Shown here in pieces: positions 15,765 through 24,664 of a DNA stretch of 39,439 bases. Origin of the DNA: Candidatus Roizmanbacteria bacterium (GTDB lineage: Bacteria; Patescibacteriota; Microgenomatia; UBA1406; GWC2-37-13); assembly GCA_016201695.1 (NCBI GenBank), contig JACQCK010000020.1:1-39439 (forward strand). Reading direction: 5' to 3'. A program made the position numbers and the translations under genes. The notes beneath the pieces were generated by a model. That model saw only the letters and a program-made list of their open reading frames with translations. It searched no databases and had not been told where the DNA came from. The stretch's first letter is position 1. Each line of letters opens with the position of its first letter.

Positions 15765-16754
15765 TTATTTAAGTATCAATTTTAACGGAAAAAAGATCAA
15801 AGCGGAGATAAACGCACTGGCGGGAACGGTCAGAACCCACGCCCAGAATATCTTGCGGGCCACTACCCATCTGATGGCAGCCGGGTTTTTTACCGAGCCA
15901 ACGCCGATCACGGCGCCGGAAATGACATGGGTGGTCGAGACAGGTATGCCAGCCAAAGCGGTAAACAACAAAACCAGTCCGCCGCCGGTTTCCGCGCAGA
16001 AACCGTCGACCGGTCGTAAGCGTTTGATTTTTGTTCCCAAGGTTTTGACGATACGCCAGCCGCCAAAATAGGTACCGGCGGCAATCGCCGCGTGTGCCGA
16101 TAAGATGACCCAGATCGGAATGTAAAAATGGTTGAGATAGTGGCTTGAGACGAGGACGGCGGCAATAATGCCCATGGTTTTTTGGGCATCGTTGGTCCCG
16201 TGGGAAACGGCATAAAAAGTCGAAGAAATGAGTTGAAGTTTGCGAAAATGAGTATCAATGCCGGCCGGTCGCCGGTTACGGACAATAAAAAAAACAATCA
16301 GCGTAAAAATAAAGGCGCCGATTGCGCCAAGAAGCGGAGCAATAACGATAAACTTAGTCGTCGTCAGTACGCCCGGCCAATGGATGACGTTTGTTCCCCT
16401 GGTCATAAGCGCCGCTCCCAGCAGGCCGCCGATTAACGCGTGTGAAGAGGACGTTGGCAAACCTAAAATCCAGGTGAGCAAATCCCAGATAATGGCCCCC
16501 AGTAAAGCGGCGACGATCACATCGATGGAAACGACTTGAGGATCAATGATTCCTTTGCCGATCGTCGTTGCCACCGCAACCGGAAAGAAAAAAGCGCCGA
16601 TAAAGTTACCCAAAGCGGCAATCAGGACGGCCTGATGGGGAGTCAGAACGCGGGTGACGACGATCGTTGCTATCGCGTTGGCGCTGTCATGAAAGCCGTT
16701 GACAAAGTCGAAAACCAGCGCGATTGCGATCGTCAAAACGACTATCCAGATCAT
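15765..16754 (-). CDS. pit: PiT-family inorganic phosphate transporter
   Basis: A 329-residue polytopic inner-membrane protein with about ten helices. The two inverted family signatures are DFVNGFHDSANAIATIV (near residues 11-27) and VSHGTNDAQKTMGII (near 187-201). PiT proteins import metal-phosphate with protons or sodium at low affinity. The gene starts 3 bp after the DUF47 gene with no Shine-Dalgarno, so translation is coupled. metK follows 9 bp downstream on the same strand. Confidence 0.9.
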   Translation of the reverse strand: MIWIVVLTIAIALVFDFVNGFHDSANAIATIVVTRVLTPHQAVLIAALGNFIGAFFFPVAVATTIGKGIIDPQVVSIDVIVAALLGAIIWDLLTWILGLPTSSSHALIGGLLGAALMTRGTNVIHWPGVLTTTKFIVIAPLLGAIGAFIFTLIVFFIVRNRRPAGIDTHFRKLQLISSTFYAVSHGTNDAQKTMGIIAAVLVSSHYLNHFYIPIWVILSAHAAIAAGTYFGGWRIVKTLGTKIKRLRPVDGFCAETGGGLVLLFTALAGIPVSTTHVISGAVIGVGSVKNPAAIRWVVARKIFWAWVLTVPASAFISALIFFPLKLILK

Positions 16755-16757
16755 AAA

Positions 16758-17396
16758 TTAAGAGTATTTGACGGCTACATTTTCGATAATTAAAGAAGCC
16801 TCATGGATTTTATCGACGATTTTTTCCAGCGAGGAGTAAAGATCCTTAAACTTAATGATGGCGATCGGCGAGAGCGAGTCGGAAAATAACCGTTCGAGAG
16901 CATCAATATAGGTCTGATCGCCCTTCTGTTCAAGTCTCCTCATTTCTAAGCAATATTTCTCGACCTCGTCTTCGTTGCGGAGAGAAAAAATCAGCTTTTC
17001 GATGGTCTCAAATCCCGTTCGGATAATTTCGGCCTGTTCTTTGACCGGCGGCGACATTTTTTCGATCCGGAAAATAGCTATTTTACGGGCCACTGTTTCC
17101 AGAGTGTCAATAATTAAGTCAAAAGTAGACACCAGTTGCAGCAGGTCTTCCCGATCAATCGGAGTGATAAAGGTGCTTTTCAGCGCCCTGACCATTTCGG
17201 TATATAGGCGATCGTCTTCCTTTTCCTTCCAACTGATATCGGCAACGATCTTTTTTCTTGAAGAAGGAGACAGTTTTTCGTAGTGATTGATTAATGAATG
17301 AAACTGATTGACCGCCGAACCGACCAGGACGACTTGTTTTTCCACCATGCGGTAGAATTTTTTTTCTTTCGGAAATAATACGGCGAGAATATCCAT
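16758..17396 (-). CDS. DUF47 (PhoU-like) partner of the phosphate transporter
   Basis: A 212-residue all-helical cytoplasmic protein of the DUF47/TIGR00153 family, related to PhoU. Features include an FPKEKKFY start, paired acidic helices (WKEKEDDRLYTEM; RLEQKGDQTY) and the C-terminal SLEKIVDKIHEASLIIENVAVKYS region, which resembles PhoU metal-binding helices. Such proteins accompany and control PiT transporters. It is the first gene of the pit operon. A TATAAG lies about 12 nt before the ATG, partly within the left end of the 93-bp repeat at 17410-17502. Confidence 0.88.
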   Translation of the reverse strand: MDILAVLFPKEKKFYRMVEKQVVLVGSAVNQFHSLINHYEKLSPSSRKKIVADISWKEKEDDRLYTEMVRALKSTFITPIDREDLLQLVSTFDLIIDTLETVARKIAIFRIEKMSPPVKEQAEIIRTGFETIEKLIFSLRNEDEVEKYCLEMRRLEQKGDQTYIDALERLFSDSLSPIAIIKFKDLYSSLEKIVDKIHEASLIIENVAVKYS

Positions 17397-17409
17397 ATTT
17401 ATCGGTACT

Positions 17410-17502
17410 TATACCCGTCTTACACTGGTTTGCCCGGCTTAGCGGGGTCAAAGCAGTTTAGAGGGGTATATACTCGAGCAAATTCATTTGCGAGTGGTAT
17501 AT
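17410..17502 (+). repeat. 93-bp dispersed repeat, copy 1
   Basis: Matches 29184-29276 in inverted orientation with 3 differences in 93 bp. The ends are inverted repeats (TATACC ... GGTATA). Inside are a 15-bp CCCGGCTTAGCGGGG stem-loop (imperfect here, perfect in copy 2) and GCAAAT-TC-ATTTGC. It lies between divergent genes (DUF47 on the left, glycosyltransferase on the right) and its TATA-like ends contribute to promoter-like sequence on both sides. It may be a MITE-type element or a shared regulatory site. Confidence 0.85.
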
Positions 17503-17526
17503 TATACAACTTTGATAAACTGGGAT

Positions 17527-19041
17527 ATGGTTTCCGCTATTCTAAGTCGGCGCCGCGCTTTCTGGTGGCGTAAATTTACCTCCCGCAACGTCCTATTACT
17601 GTTGATTTTTCTTTTTATTATTCTTCTTCGTTTTTGGAAAGTGGCCGATCTGTTTAACTTCACCTTCAGCGAAGAGCACCAAGCCCATCTCGCCTGGGAA
17701 CAGGTCAAAAACTTTCACCCCATTTGGATCGGAGTCAGCGCCGCCAATATTAATTATTACCTCGGCCCCGGTGTCACTTATCTTAATGCCCTGCTTTTTT
17801 TCTTATCAAAAGGTGATCCGGTTATACTGGCCTATTTTTCCGCGATTCTTGGTTTAGCCACGACCATAAGCCTTTATTATCTTGTTAAAGAATTATTTTC
17901 CAAAGAAGCCGCTCTTTTTACCACCATCATCTACGGAGGTTCAACTTTGATCAATTTTCACGATAGAAGATTCTGGAATCCGACGCCAATACCATTTGTG
18001 ACCGTGTGGTTTATTTTTAGCCTGATTAAAGCACAAAAAGACACCCGCTGGTTTATCTTGACAGCGATACTGGTGGGGACGGCTTTTCACACCCATTTAA
18101 CGCTTCTTTTATTTTTAGTTCCGGCAGCATTTACCGCGGTTAGAAACATAAAAAAAATAAAATTGAGTACCTGGTTGGCGATTGTAGGCTGTTATCTCAT
18201 CATTACCTCACCCCTGATTGTCTTTGACTTAGTTCATAATTTCGACAATATCTTAATGCCGTACCGGGTTTTAACCGGTAAACAAAGGCCGGCTTTAGAA
18301 ACCTTCACCCGCCAAAATACTATTAGTCATATCAAAGAGCTATTATCGGCGACGGGGCGCATCTGGTTTATCAAGTTTAATACTAACCCGCAAGACCAGA
18401 TAGTGCTTGAGTCGCACGCGGACAAGGCGCCGGGGAATATAGCGCTGTCTTTACTATCTTTTTTGGCTCTTGGATCGTTTCTTCTAAAAAACCGACGGAA
18501 AGGATATGAAAGTTTTTTTATTTCATTTTTTGTCATTTTGACGGCCTTTATTCTTTATCCAAGCTACAACCCGGAATATTATTTGATGAGCTTTCTTACT
18601 CTTTTGACCGTTGCCATTGGTTTTTGGCTTAATGAGATACCTAAACCGTTAGCTTTTGTGGTGGTCGTTTTTTTTCTGATCGTTAACCTGGTGACCGTTC
18701 TGACCATGTCAACAAAGTATGGCCTGATGGCCAAAAAAAAGCTCATACGAGCAACCATGAACACAATTAAAAATCAAAGCTTCACACTGCAGACAGACGG
18801 AGCATTAGTAGAAAAAGATTTCACTTATGCCGGCTGGAGATATTTGTTTAAGGCTTACGGTAAGACTCCGACTCAAAGCAATATTGACAAAGTTTTAGGG
18901 TGGATTTATCCGGATGAACTAAGCCAAAAAAAGTCAAAGCTAAAAGTGATCGTCGCCGACACGGTCGAGCTGAATTTGAGCGAAAAGCCATTGGCTGTTT
19001 ATCAAGTCGGAGTCTATCGCGCCTACGTTTTTCGTAATTAA
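17527..19041 (+). CDS. GT-C-fold membrane glycosyltransferase (PMT/ArnT-like, GT39/83 type)
   Basis: A protein of about 504 residues with about ten membrane helices. After the first helix comes the acidic loop FSEEHQAHLAWEQ, the DE-type catalytic loop of PMT_2-like enzymes that move sugars from polyprenyl-phosphate to lipid or protein acceptors outside the membrane. The later FHDRRFWNPTPIPF loop is typical. The soluble C-terminal stretch (about 415-504) is small. The ATG at 17527 is chosen; a TTG at 17512 sits 6 nt after a TATTAT box and could be a leaderless alternative. The 93-bp repeat lies directly upstream. Confidence 0.78.
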   Translation: MVSAILSRRRAFWWRKFTSRNVLLLLIFLFIILLRFWKVADLFNFTFSEEHQAHLAWEQVKNFHPIWIGVSAANINYYLGPGVTYLNALLFFLSKGDPVILAYFSAILGLATTISLYYLVKELFSKEAALFTTIIYGGSTLINFHDRRFWNPTPIPFVTVWFIFSLIKAQKDTRWFILTAILVGTAFHTHLTLLLFLVPAAFTAVRNIKKIKLSTWLAIVGCYLIITSPLIVFDLVHNFDNILMPYRVLTGKQRPALETFTRQNTISHIKELLSATGRIWFIKFNTNPQDQIVLESHADKAPGNIALSLLSFLALGSFLLKNRRKGYESFFISFFVILTAFILYPSYNPEYYLMSFLTLLTVAIGFWLNEIPKPLAFVVVVFFLIVNLVTVLTMSTKYGLMAKKKLIRATMNTIKNQSFTLQTDGALVEKDFTYAGWRYLFKAYGKTPTQSNIDKVLGWIYPDELSQKKSKLKVIVADTVELNLSEKPLAVYQVGVYRAYVFRN

Positions 19042-19071
19042 CAGATAAGGTATCCCGACGGTTGGAGAGAT

Positions 19072-21930
19072 TTATTGGGGAGGAGTGGAGGGGGCGGGAG
19101 GGGGAGAGGTAGGCTGTTGGGGTGGCGGTTGGGTTGGTTGAGAAGTCGGCGCCGGTTGGGAATTTGAGCTCCCGGTATGTTCACAACCGCAGGCATTATT
19201 TACCCAACTGATACAGGTGCCACCGCTTGCCTTGCAGGCCGCTTCCTGACTGTCATGACTTGGGCCGGAATTTTCTCCGGAAGAAGTTTGATTATTAACA
19301 CAACTGGACCCGTTCCAATACTGCCCGGACGAACAAGATCCATAACCTGAAGGCGGCGAAGTAGTGCCGCCGGTCGGAGGAGTGTTACTATTGATACAGT
19401 AACTACCATTCCAAGAGGTGCCGGAACCACAAGGTGGTCGACAGGCACAGGTTCCCTGATCCCAAGAATACCCCGCTTGACAGCCGCTGGACGGAGGAGT
19501 ACAGGCCGATGGATAAGAATAATTATCTCGACAGGCGCAAGATCCTTGATCCCACCATTTTCCCGCTTCGCAGCCTCGATCGGGCGGTCGACAGCTGGTA
19601 TTATCGGTGTTGCCTGACCATTGTTGTGAGCTTCTTTCGCAACCACAGGCTCCGTTTGACCAACTGACACAAACTCCGCCACCGGCCCGACAGGCTGCTT
19701 CCTGACTTTCACGACTGGGCGAGTAATCTCCCGGTCGTGACGAATTGGCATTAAAGCCTGAACATTTGCCCGGATTAGCCTTACACCAGTCGTAACACTC
19801 ACCGGGAGTCCGGCAGTTGCCCATTTGCGAATTGGGTACGCCGCCGCTGCCGCCACTGGTGCAGGAACGGTTGAAAGACTCATAAGTTTGACCGGTTGGG
19901 CAGGAGACCGAGCCGGCGTTGGGGGCCGAATCCTTGCAGTCTTTGCCGTCCCAAAATTTGCCGCTCTGGGAACATTTCCAGGCTTCCGATGATTTTTCTC
20001 GGGGCGTACAGATACCGCCGGGACCGAAGTACTGATCGGACGGACAACCGCCGCCGGTTTGGCTGTAGTTATAGCTGTCTCCAGCGCAGTAACCGCCTTG
20101 GGGGCTAATTGGTTCCGGCACCCAGTGCTGACCGCTCGAACAGCGTTGCACCGGCGGATAGAAAGGTTGGGGATAAGGTCCGGGGTTAATACTAATTGGG
20201 GGCAGGGGACCGGTTAAAAAATTAGTCGTTGTATCGGGTAGACAACCGCCGCCCTGATAATTACGGTGATAGCCTACCGGACAAGCGAAGTCGGCTAAGT
20301 TACCGCGATCATCCCGCTGCTCATAAATTGGGGTGTAGTTGGGGATACAGTAACCGCCCGACGGGTCATAAGGCACTGAGACAAAATGAGTGTTGCTGGA
20401 ACAGTTGATTTTAGCGGGGCCTCCTTGAAAGGTTGTTGGGGTAGTGTTGTTGATGCAGGAGTTGACAACGGTCCAACCGGTCGGTAAACAATCGGCCGGG
20501 TAGGCGCTGCAGGCGCCGGTTTGCGAGCTTTTGGCCGAGACGATATTACCAGTACAGTTTACGGGATTGGAGTTGATGTTGGGTGGCTGCGGCGATAGGT
20601 CTGGTTTAAAGTTTTCGGGAGCGCAGTAGCCACCGGTACTATCAGATCCGGACCCGTTCAGTGATTTGAACCATTTTTGGCCGGTGCCGCAGGCGGCGCC
20701 GTAAACATTACCCAGATTATACATCCGCTGATATTCTGGCGGCAGATCGTCAACGCTCGTTTTATTTTTGCTCAAATAGTTTCCCAAAAAAGCCAGATCC
20801 TGCGGCCTGGGTTTCAACCGTTCGACGATTTCGCTAAACTTTTTTTGGTCGTCCTGATTGTTTTGAAATAAATCCGAACTGATGAGATCCGGCCTGAAAG
20901 TGGTTTGAATTTCCTCAAGATGAACGATCGGACCCCAGTACCTGCGGATGTCAGGCGGGACGGTGTCGCCCGGTTTATAAGTTTTGGCAAACTCCTGCAC
21001 TTTCTTTAAGGTTGTTTCGGACGGTTTTTCTTCTTCTAACTGTTTAAGAGTATAAAATCTTTTTATCTCGTGGATTTCGTAGAAGTCCTTCGGAAAGTAA
21101 TTCTTGACATTTTCATCCATTCTTAGAAAGTCGGCTTCCGGCATGATGCCTCCCTGGACAAATTTCTTCAGTTCCTCCCTGGCCTCGGTGCGGGTTTTCA
21201 GCGCGATTATTTTACTTACCTCTTCCTCGGTTAACAGCCCCTGGGCCTTTAAAGCGGAGAGGCGGTCAACCATGTCTGTCGGCAAGGCCGGGCGATTGGT
21301 CAGATCCGCCAACTTATCGCTACTTGATTCGCTAGAGGAAACGGCTTTCAGCACCGCTTGTTTAGCTTGCTGCGGGGCTAAAACGGCTACTTTTTCCAAA
21401 GCAACGGTGTGTTTGGCGGTTTCCACGTCAACGAGCTTGATCAGATCGTCAACATTTTGTTTGTTTTTCTTCATCTTTTCAATTTCGGTCGCCACCGTAC
21501 TCATCGTTTGTTCATAGCCTTGCGCTGCCGCCTGAATCGCCCGACTATCACCCTTCTTAGCCATTTTTTGGGCTTCATCAAGCCTTTCTCCCGCAATGTT
21601 AACTTTCAATTTCTCCTTATCCTGTGCATTGAAAGTGGTCGCCAGTTGGATTTCTTCCTGAACGGTTTTTAAGAAATGAAAGGGATTATCGGGGGTAAGA
21701 TTGCCGAAAATAAGATAACGGTTAAACTGGAGGAAATTTTGGGAGCTACTTGGGGTGGATTCTTTGCCGGTTTCCCGGGCAGAAACGGACAGGCCCAACA
21801 CTTTCTGATTTTCCAGTTCCAGGGTTGTACTCCAGTCATAAAAGCGCCGGGGCGATTGGGCGAAGGCCGGAGGAACAAGCCACAGAAAAAAAATAACCAA
21901 ACCGACAACGACGACAGAGTATCGGCGCAT
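19072..21930 (-). CDS. Large secreted Cys-rich repeat protein with DUF5667-like region
   Basis: A 952-residue exported protein. A signal peptide (MRRYSVVVVGLVIFFLWLVP..., cleavage after PAFA at about 24) is followed by a helical region at about 80-200 (NPFHFLKTVQEEIQLA ... GERLDEAQKMAKKGDSRAI) matching DUF5667, seen in many CPR surface proteins. A charged helical part (to about 385) leads to a long Cys-, Gly- and Pro-rich half with repeated CxxGxxW(D/N)Gxx C units. A 24-residue unit beginning SQEAAC occurs at about 740 and 892. The tail is Pro/Gln/Ser-rich. It is probably cell-surface and disulphide-bonded, perhaps adhesive. A near-consensus promoter lies upstream. Confidence 0.8.
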   Translation of the reverse strand: MRRYSVVVVGLVIFFLWLVPPAFAQSPRRFYDWSTTLELENQKVLGLSVSARETGKESTPSSSQNFLQFNRYLIFGNLTPDNPFHFLKTVQEEIQLATTFNAQDKEKLKVNIAGERLDEAQKMAKKGDSRAIQAAAQGYEQTMSTVATEIEKMKKNKQNVDDLIKLVDVETAKHTVALEKVAVLAPQQAKQAVLKAVSSSESSSDKLADLTNRPALPTDMVDRLSALKAQGLLTEEEVSKIIALKTRTEAREELKKFVQGGIMPEADFLRMDENVKNYFPKDFYEIHEIKRFYTLKQLEEEKPSETTLKKVQEFAKTYKPGDTVPPDIRRYWGPIVHLEEIQTTFRPDLISSDLFQNNQDDQKKFSEIVERLKPRPQDLAFLGNYLSKNKTSVDDLPPEYQRMYNLGNVYGAACGTGQKWFKSLNGSGSDSTGGYCAPENFKPDLSPQPPNINSNPVNCTGNIVSAKSSQTGACSAYPADCLPTGWTVVNSCINNTTPTTFQGGPAKINCSSNTHFVSVPYDPSGGYCIPNYTPIYEQRDDRGNLADFACPVGYHRNYQGGGCLPDTTTNFLTGPLPPISINPGPYPQPFYPPVQRCSSGQHWVPEPISPQGGYCAGDSYNYSQTGGGCPSDQYFGPGGICTPREKSSEAWKCSQSGKFWDGKDCKDSAPNAGSVSCPTGQTYESFNRSCTSGGSGGVPNSQMGNCRTPGECYDWCKANPGKCSGFNANSSRPGDYSPSRESQEAACRAGGGVCVSWSNGACGCERSSQQWSGNTDNTSCRPPDRGCEAGKWWDQGSCACRDNYSYPSACTPPSSGCQAGYSWDQGTCACRPPCGSGTSWNGSYCINSNTPPTGGTTSPPSGYGSCSSGQYWNGSSCVNNQTSSGENSGPSHDSQEAACKASGGTCISWVNNACGCEHTGSSNSQPAPTSQPTQPPPQQPTSPPPAPSTPPQ

Positions 21931-21937
21931 TTACTTT

Positions 21938-21966
21938 ATAGTAAATAACTAGTTTTACTTTGTCAA
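21938..21966 (-). promoter_or_regulatory. Promoter of the large secreted protein
   Basis: On the minus strand: TTGACA (21961-21966), a 17-nt spacer, TACTAT (21938-21943), then 7 nt to the ATG. Consensus -35 and spacing together with the 7-nt gap indicate a leaderless transcript. Confidence 0.7.
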
Positions 21967-22063
21967 CAGATAATAGAGGTACATATACCATGAACTCATG
22001 TAAAATTACCATATATCGTCACGTCATGTAGTATTTTCTTCTTGCATTCTATACCATATAAAC

Positions 22064-24586
22064 ATGGATACTTCAATTCTTCTTAAAGATGGATATATTT
22101 TGGATAAAGCAACTAGCAAGTCTGTTGATTTTAAAAAACCAGAAGAAGCGGTCAGACAAGAATATGAAGAAATTCTATATAAAGATTATGGTTATAACTA
22201 TGCCCAAATGGATATTGAAGTTAAAATTCAGAGAGGTGAAATTAACAATAAAAAGAATGAAAAAGAAAGAGCAGATATTGTAATTTATAACTCAATAAAT
22301 ACAACTCTAAGAGATCAAAATAATGATATTCTTGGAATTGTTGAAACTAAAAAGCCGACAAAAAAAGAAGGAATAAAACAACTTATGAGCTATATGACAG
22401 CTACTTCCGCTCTTTGGGGAGTTTGGACAAATGGACAAGAAATTGAGTATGTGTATAGAGACCCCAAAACAGGTGGAGTGAAATCAGACTACATTTTTCA
22501 GATACCACATGAAGGGGAAACGTTTGAGGATATAGGGAGAATAACAAAAGACGACTTAAAACCTGTTAAAAATCTCAAACCTGTTTTTAGAAGAATTTTC
22601 TATACGCTTTACTCTAATACGAATATTAGCCGTAAAGAAAAACTTGGAAGCGAGATGACACGACTTATTTTCTGCAAAATTTATGATGAACTATACGATA
22701 CTGATAAGGCTCCAAAATTCAAAATAGGCTTTGAAGATAGTCCAGAAGAAGTTAAAAAAAACGTTGAAGAACTATGGCAAAGGGTTAAAGGTTCTCTTGT
22801 AGATGAAGGTGTTTTTGAAAAACATGAAAAAATAGTCTTAGATCCAAAGTCCATAATGTATATTGTTGGAGAGCTTGAAAGATACAGTTTGACCAAAACT
22901 AATAAAGATGTCGTAGGAGACGCTTTTGAAGTTTTTGCTGAAAGGCAATTTGTAGGCGACAAGGGAGAGTTTTTTACACCTAGACAGGTGGTTAAAATGG
23001 CGGTAGAGATAGTTAATCCACAACCAGAGGAAAAAGTGTTAGACCCAGCATGCGGAAGCGGTGGCTTCTTAATCTACGCATTAGAACATGTTTGGGGCAT
23101 TATGGATAACAGCTCACGTTATAAAGGTAGTAACCTAGAAAATGCTAAAAAAGAATTTGCTCAAAAGCACTTTTTTGGAATAGATAAAGAAATTGACTTG
23201 GTTAAAATCTGTAAGGCTTATATGTCAATTATAGGAGATGGAAGAAGTAATATCGTAAAAGCGGACAGTCTCAAAAATCCAGATGAGTGGGAAAATGTAG
23301 CCCGCACAGTATTAACTACAGATGGAAAAGACGATATGAAGAAGTTTGATGTAATTTTGACCAATCCGCCCTTCGGAAGTAAAATAAAAGTAAAGCACGA
23401 TTATATATTAAAAAAGTACGACTTAGGTTATAAATGGGAGCAAAAGAATGGAAGATGGGTAAAAACAAATCAACTAAAAGAAAAGGGGGCTGAACCACAA
23501 ATACTTTTTATTGAACTTTGTCTAAATCTCCTTAAAGATGGCGGAAGACTTGCCATTGTATTACCAGATGGTATTTTCGGTAATCCGACAGACGGCTATA
23601 TTCGGGAATGGATAAAAGATAAAGCAGAGATATTAGCAATAATTGATTGTCCTCATAATACTTTTATGCCACACACTCATACAAAAACAAGTCTTTTAGT
23701 CCTTAAGAAGTGGGAAAAAACAAAACAAAAAAACTATCCAATTATGATGAGCGTAGTTAATAAATGTGGACACGATACTCGTGGAAATGAACTATATAAA
23801 AAAAATAATAAAGGAGAAGAAGTTTTAGACGAAGAATTTTCAAACAGTACAGAAATTTATAAAATAAATAAAAACAGAGTTATTAAGGGTTTTGACCGCC
23901 TTGGTTTTACTTTATATGAAAGTCATTTAAAGAATGGTATTTTAATACCTCGTTATTATGATCCTGATACGATAAAAGAGCTTGATGCTATAAAATCGTC
24001 TGGTAAGTATGAAATAAAATCTGTTCAAGAATTGATTGACGAGAAAATTTTACAGATAAAAGGAACTGGTGGGACAGCTTCAAGTAATGAATATAACATT
24101 TATGATACTATTCCCTTCCTTAGAACTTCTGATATTGGAGCTTGGGAAACACGTAATTATGCTGTTCAAAACGTCAACGAATTAACATATTTGAAATATA
24201 AAGAAAAGCAGGATATACAAGAAGGTGACATTCTCTTTATAAAAGATGGGACATATAGAATTGGAGAAACAATAATACTTACTGAATACGATTTGAAAAT
24301 GCTGGTTCAAAGCCATTTCTTAAAAATAAGGTCACTTGATAAAAGTAAATTAGACCCTTATCTATTTCTATATCTTTTATATGTTCCCATTGTTAGAAAA
24401 CAAATAGACGAAAAAACCTTCGTTCAAGCAACTTTATCAACAATAGGAGATAGACTAAACGAAGTAATTATTCCAATTCCTAAAGAAGAGAGCGTAAAAA
24501 AAAGAATTACAAAAGACATAAGAGAAAGATTGCTAAATAGGGCAAAATTAAGAGTAGAGATAAATACAATTTTACATGCAGTATGA
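22064..24586 (+). CDS. Single-chain restriction-modification enzyme (HsdR-N nuclease + HsdM + HsdS-like TRD)
   Basis: An 840-residue protein with three parts. The N-terminus (1-150) resembles the HsdR N-terminal PD-(D/E)xK nuclease: Asp71, then GIVETKKP (Glu94, Lys96) and Gln107. The centre (about 170-560) is an HsdM-like adenine-N6 methyltransferase with DPACGSGGF (327-335) and NPPFG (434-438). The C-terminus (about 630-835) is one HsdS-like target-recognition half with FLRTSDIGAWE and GDILFIKDGTYRIG. This matches Type IIG/IIL-style enzymes that cut and methylate in one chain. It is clearly more AT-rich than its neighbours and is followed by an IS, so probably acquired. TATACC (22050-22055) ends 8 nt before the ATG. 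Confidence 0.85.
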   Translation: MDTSILLKDGYILDKATSKSVDFKKPEEAVRQEYEEILYKDYGYNYAQMDIEVKIQRGEINNKKNEKERADIVIYNSINTTLRDQNNDILGIVETKKPTKKEGIKQLMSYMTATSALWGVWTNGQEIEYVYRDPKTGGVKSDYIFQIPHEGETFEDIGRITKDDLKPVKNLKPVFRRIFYTLYSNTNISRKEKLGSEMTRLIFCKIYDELYDTDKAPKFKIGFEDSPEEVKKNVEELWQRVKGSLVDEGVFEKHEKIVLDPKSIMYIVGELERYSLTKTNKDVVGDAFEVFAERQFVGDKGEFFTPRQVVKMAVEIVNPQPEEKVLDPACGSGGFLIYALEHVWGIMDNSSRYKGSNLENAKKEFAQKHFFGIDKEIDLVKICKAYMSIIGDGRSNIVKADSLKNPDEWENVARTVLTTDGKDDMKKFDVILTNPPFGSKIKVKHDYILKKYDLGYKWEQKNGRWVKTNQLKEKGAEPQILFIELCLNLLKDGGRLAIVLPDGIFGNPTDGYIREWIKDKAEILAIIDCPHNTFMPHTHTKTSLLVLKKWEKTKQKNYPIMMSVVNKCGHDTRGNELYKKNNKGEEVLDEEFSNSTEIYKINKNRVIKGFDRLGFTLYESHLKNGILIPRYYDPDTIKELDAIKSSGKYEIKSVQELIDEKILQIKGTGGTASSNEYNIYDTIPFLRTSDIGAWETRNYAVQNVNELTYLKYKEKQDIQEGDILFIKDGTYRIGETIILTEYDLKMLVQSHFLKIRSLDKSKLDPYLFLYLLYVPIVRKQIDEKTFVQATLSTIGDRLNEVIIPIPKEESVKKRITKDIRERLLNRAKLRVEINTILHAV

Positions 24587-24624
24587 AAAAAAGGGGTAAA
24601 AGAACACTATCTAAAAAGGCTATA

Positions 24625-24647
24625 ATCTCAAAAAAAAGGTTTGAGAT
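24625..24647. repeat. Hairpin between RM gene and transposase
   Basis: ATCTCAAA and TTTGAGAT form a perfect 8-bp stem around a 7-nt loop. Related TCTCAAAA words recur at 24651 and 24671. It lies between the convergent RM and transposase genes, but neither strand has a following T-run, so terminator function is unproven. Confidence 0.35.
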
Positions 24648-24664
24648 ACTTCTCAAAAAAGCTG

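Noticed and set aside
19200-19883. Minus-strand open frame within the Cys-rich protein
   Set aside because: Alternative frame of the same repetitive, GC-rich DNA on the same strand; repeats keep it open by chance.
19200-20700. Possible CRISPR-like or tandem DNA array in the repetitive Cys-rich region
   Set aside because: The repeats are protein-level modules of variable spacing within one reading frame; there are no constant direct repeats with unique spacers.
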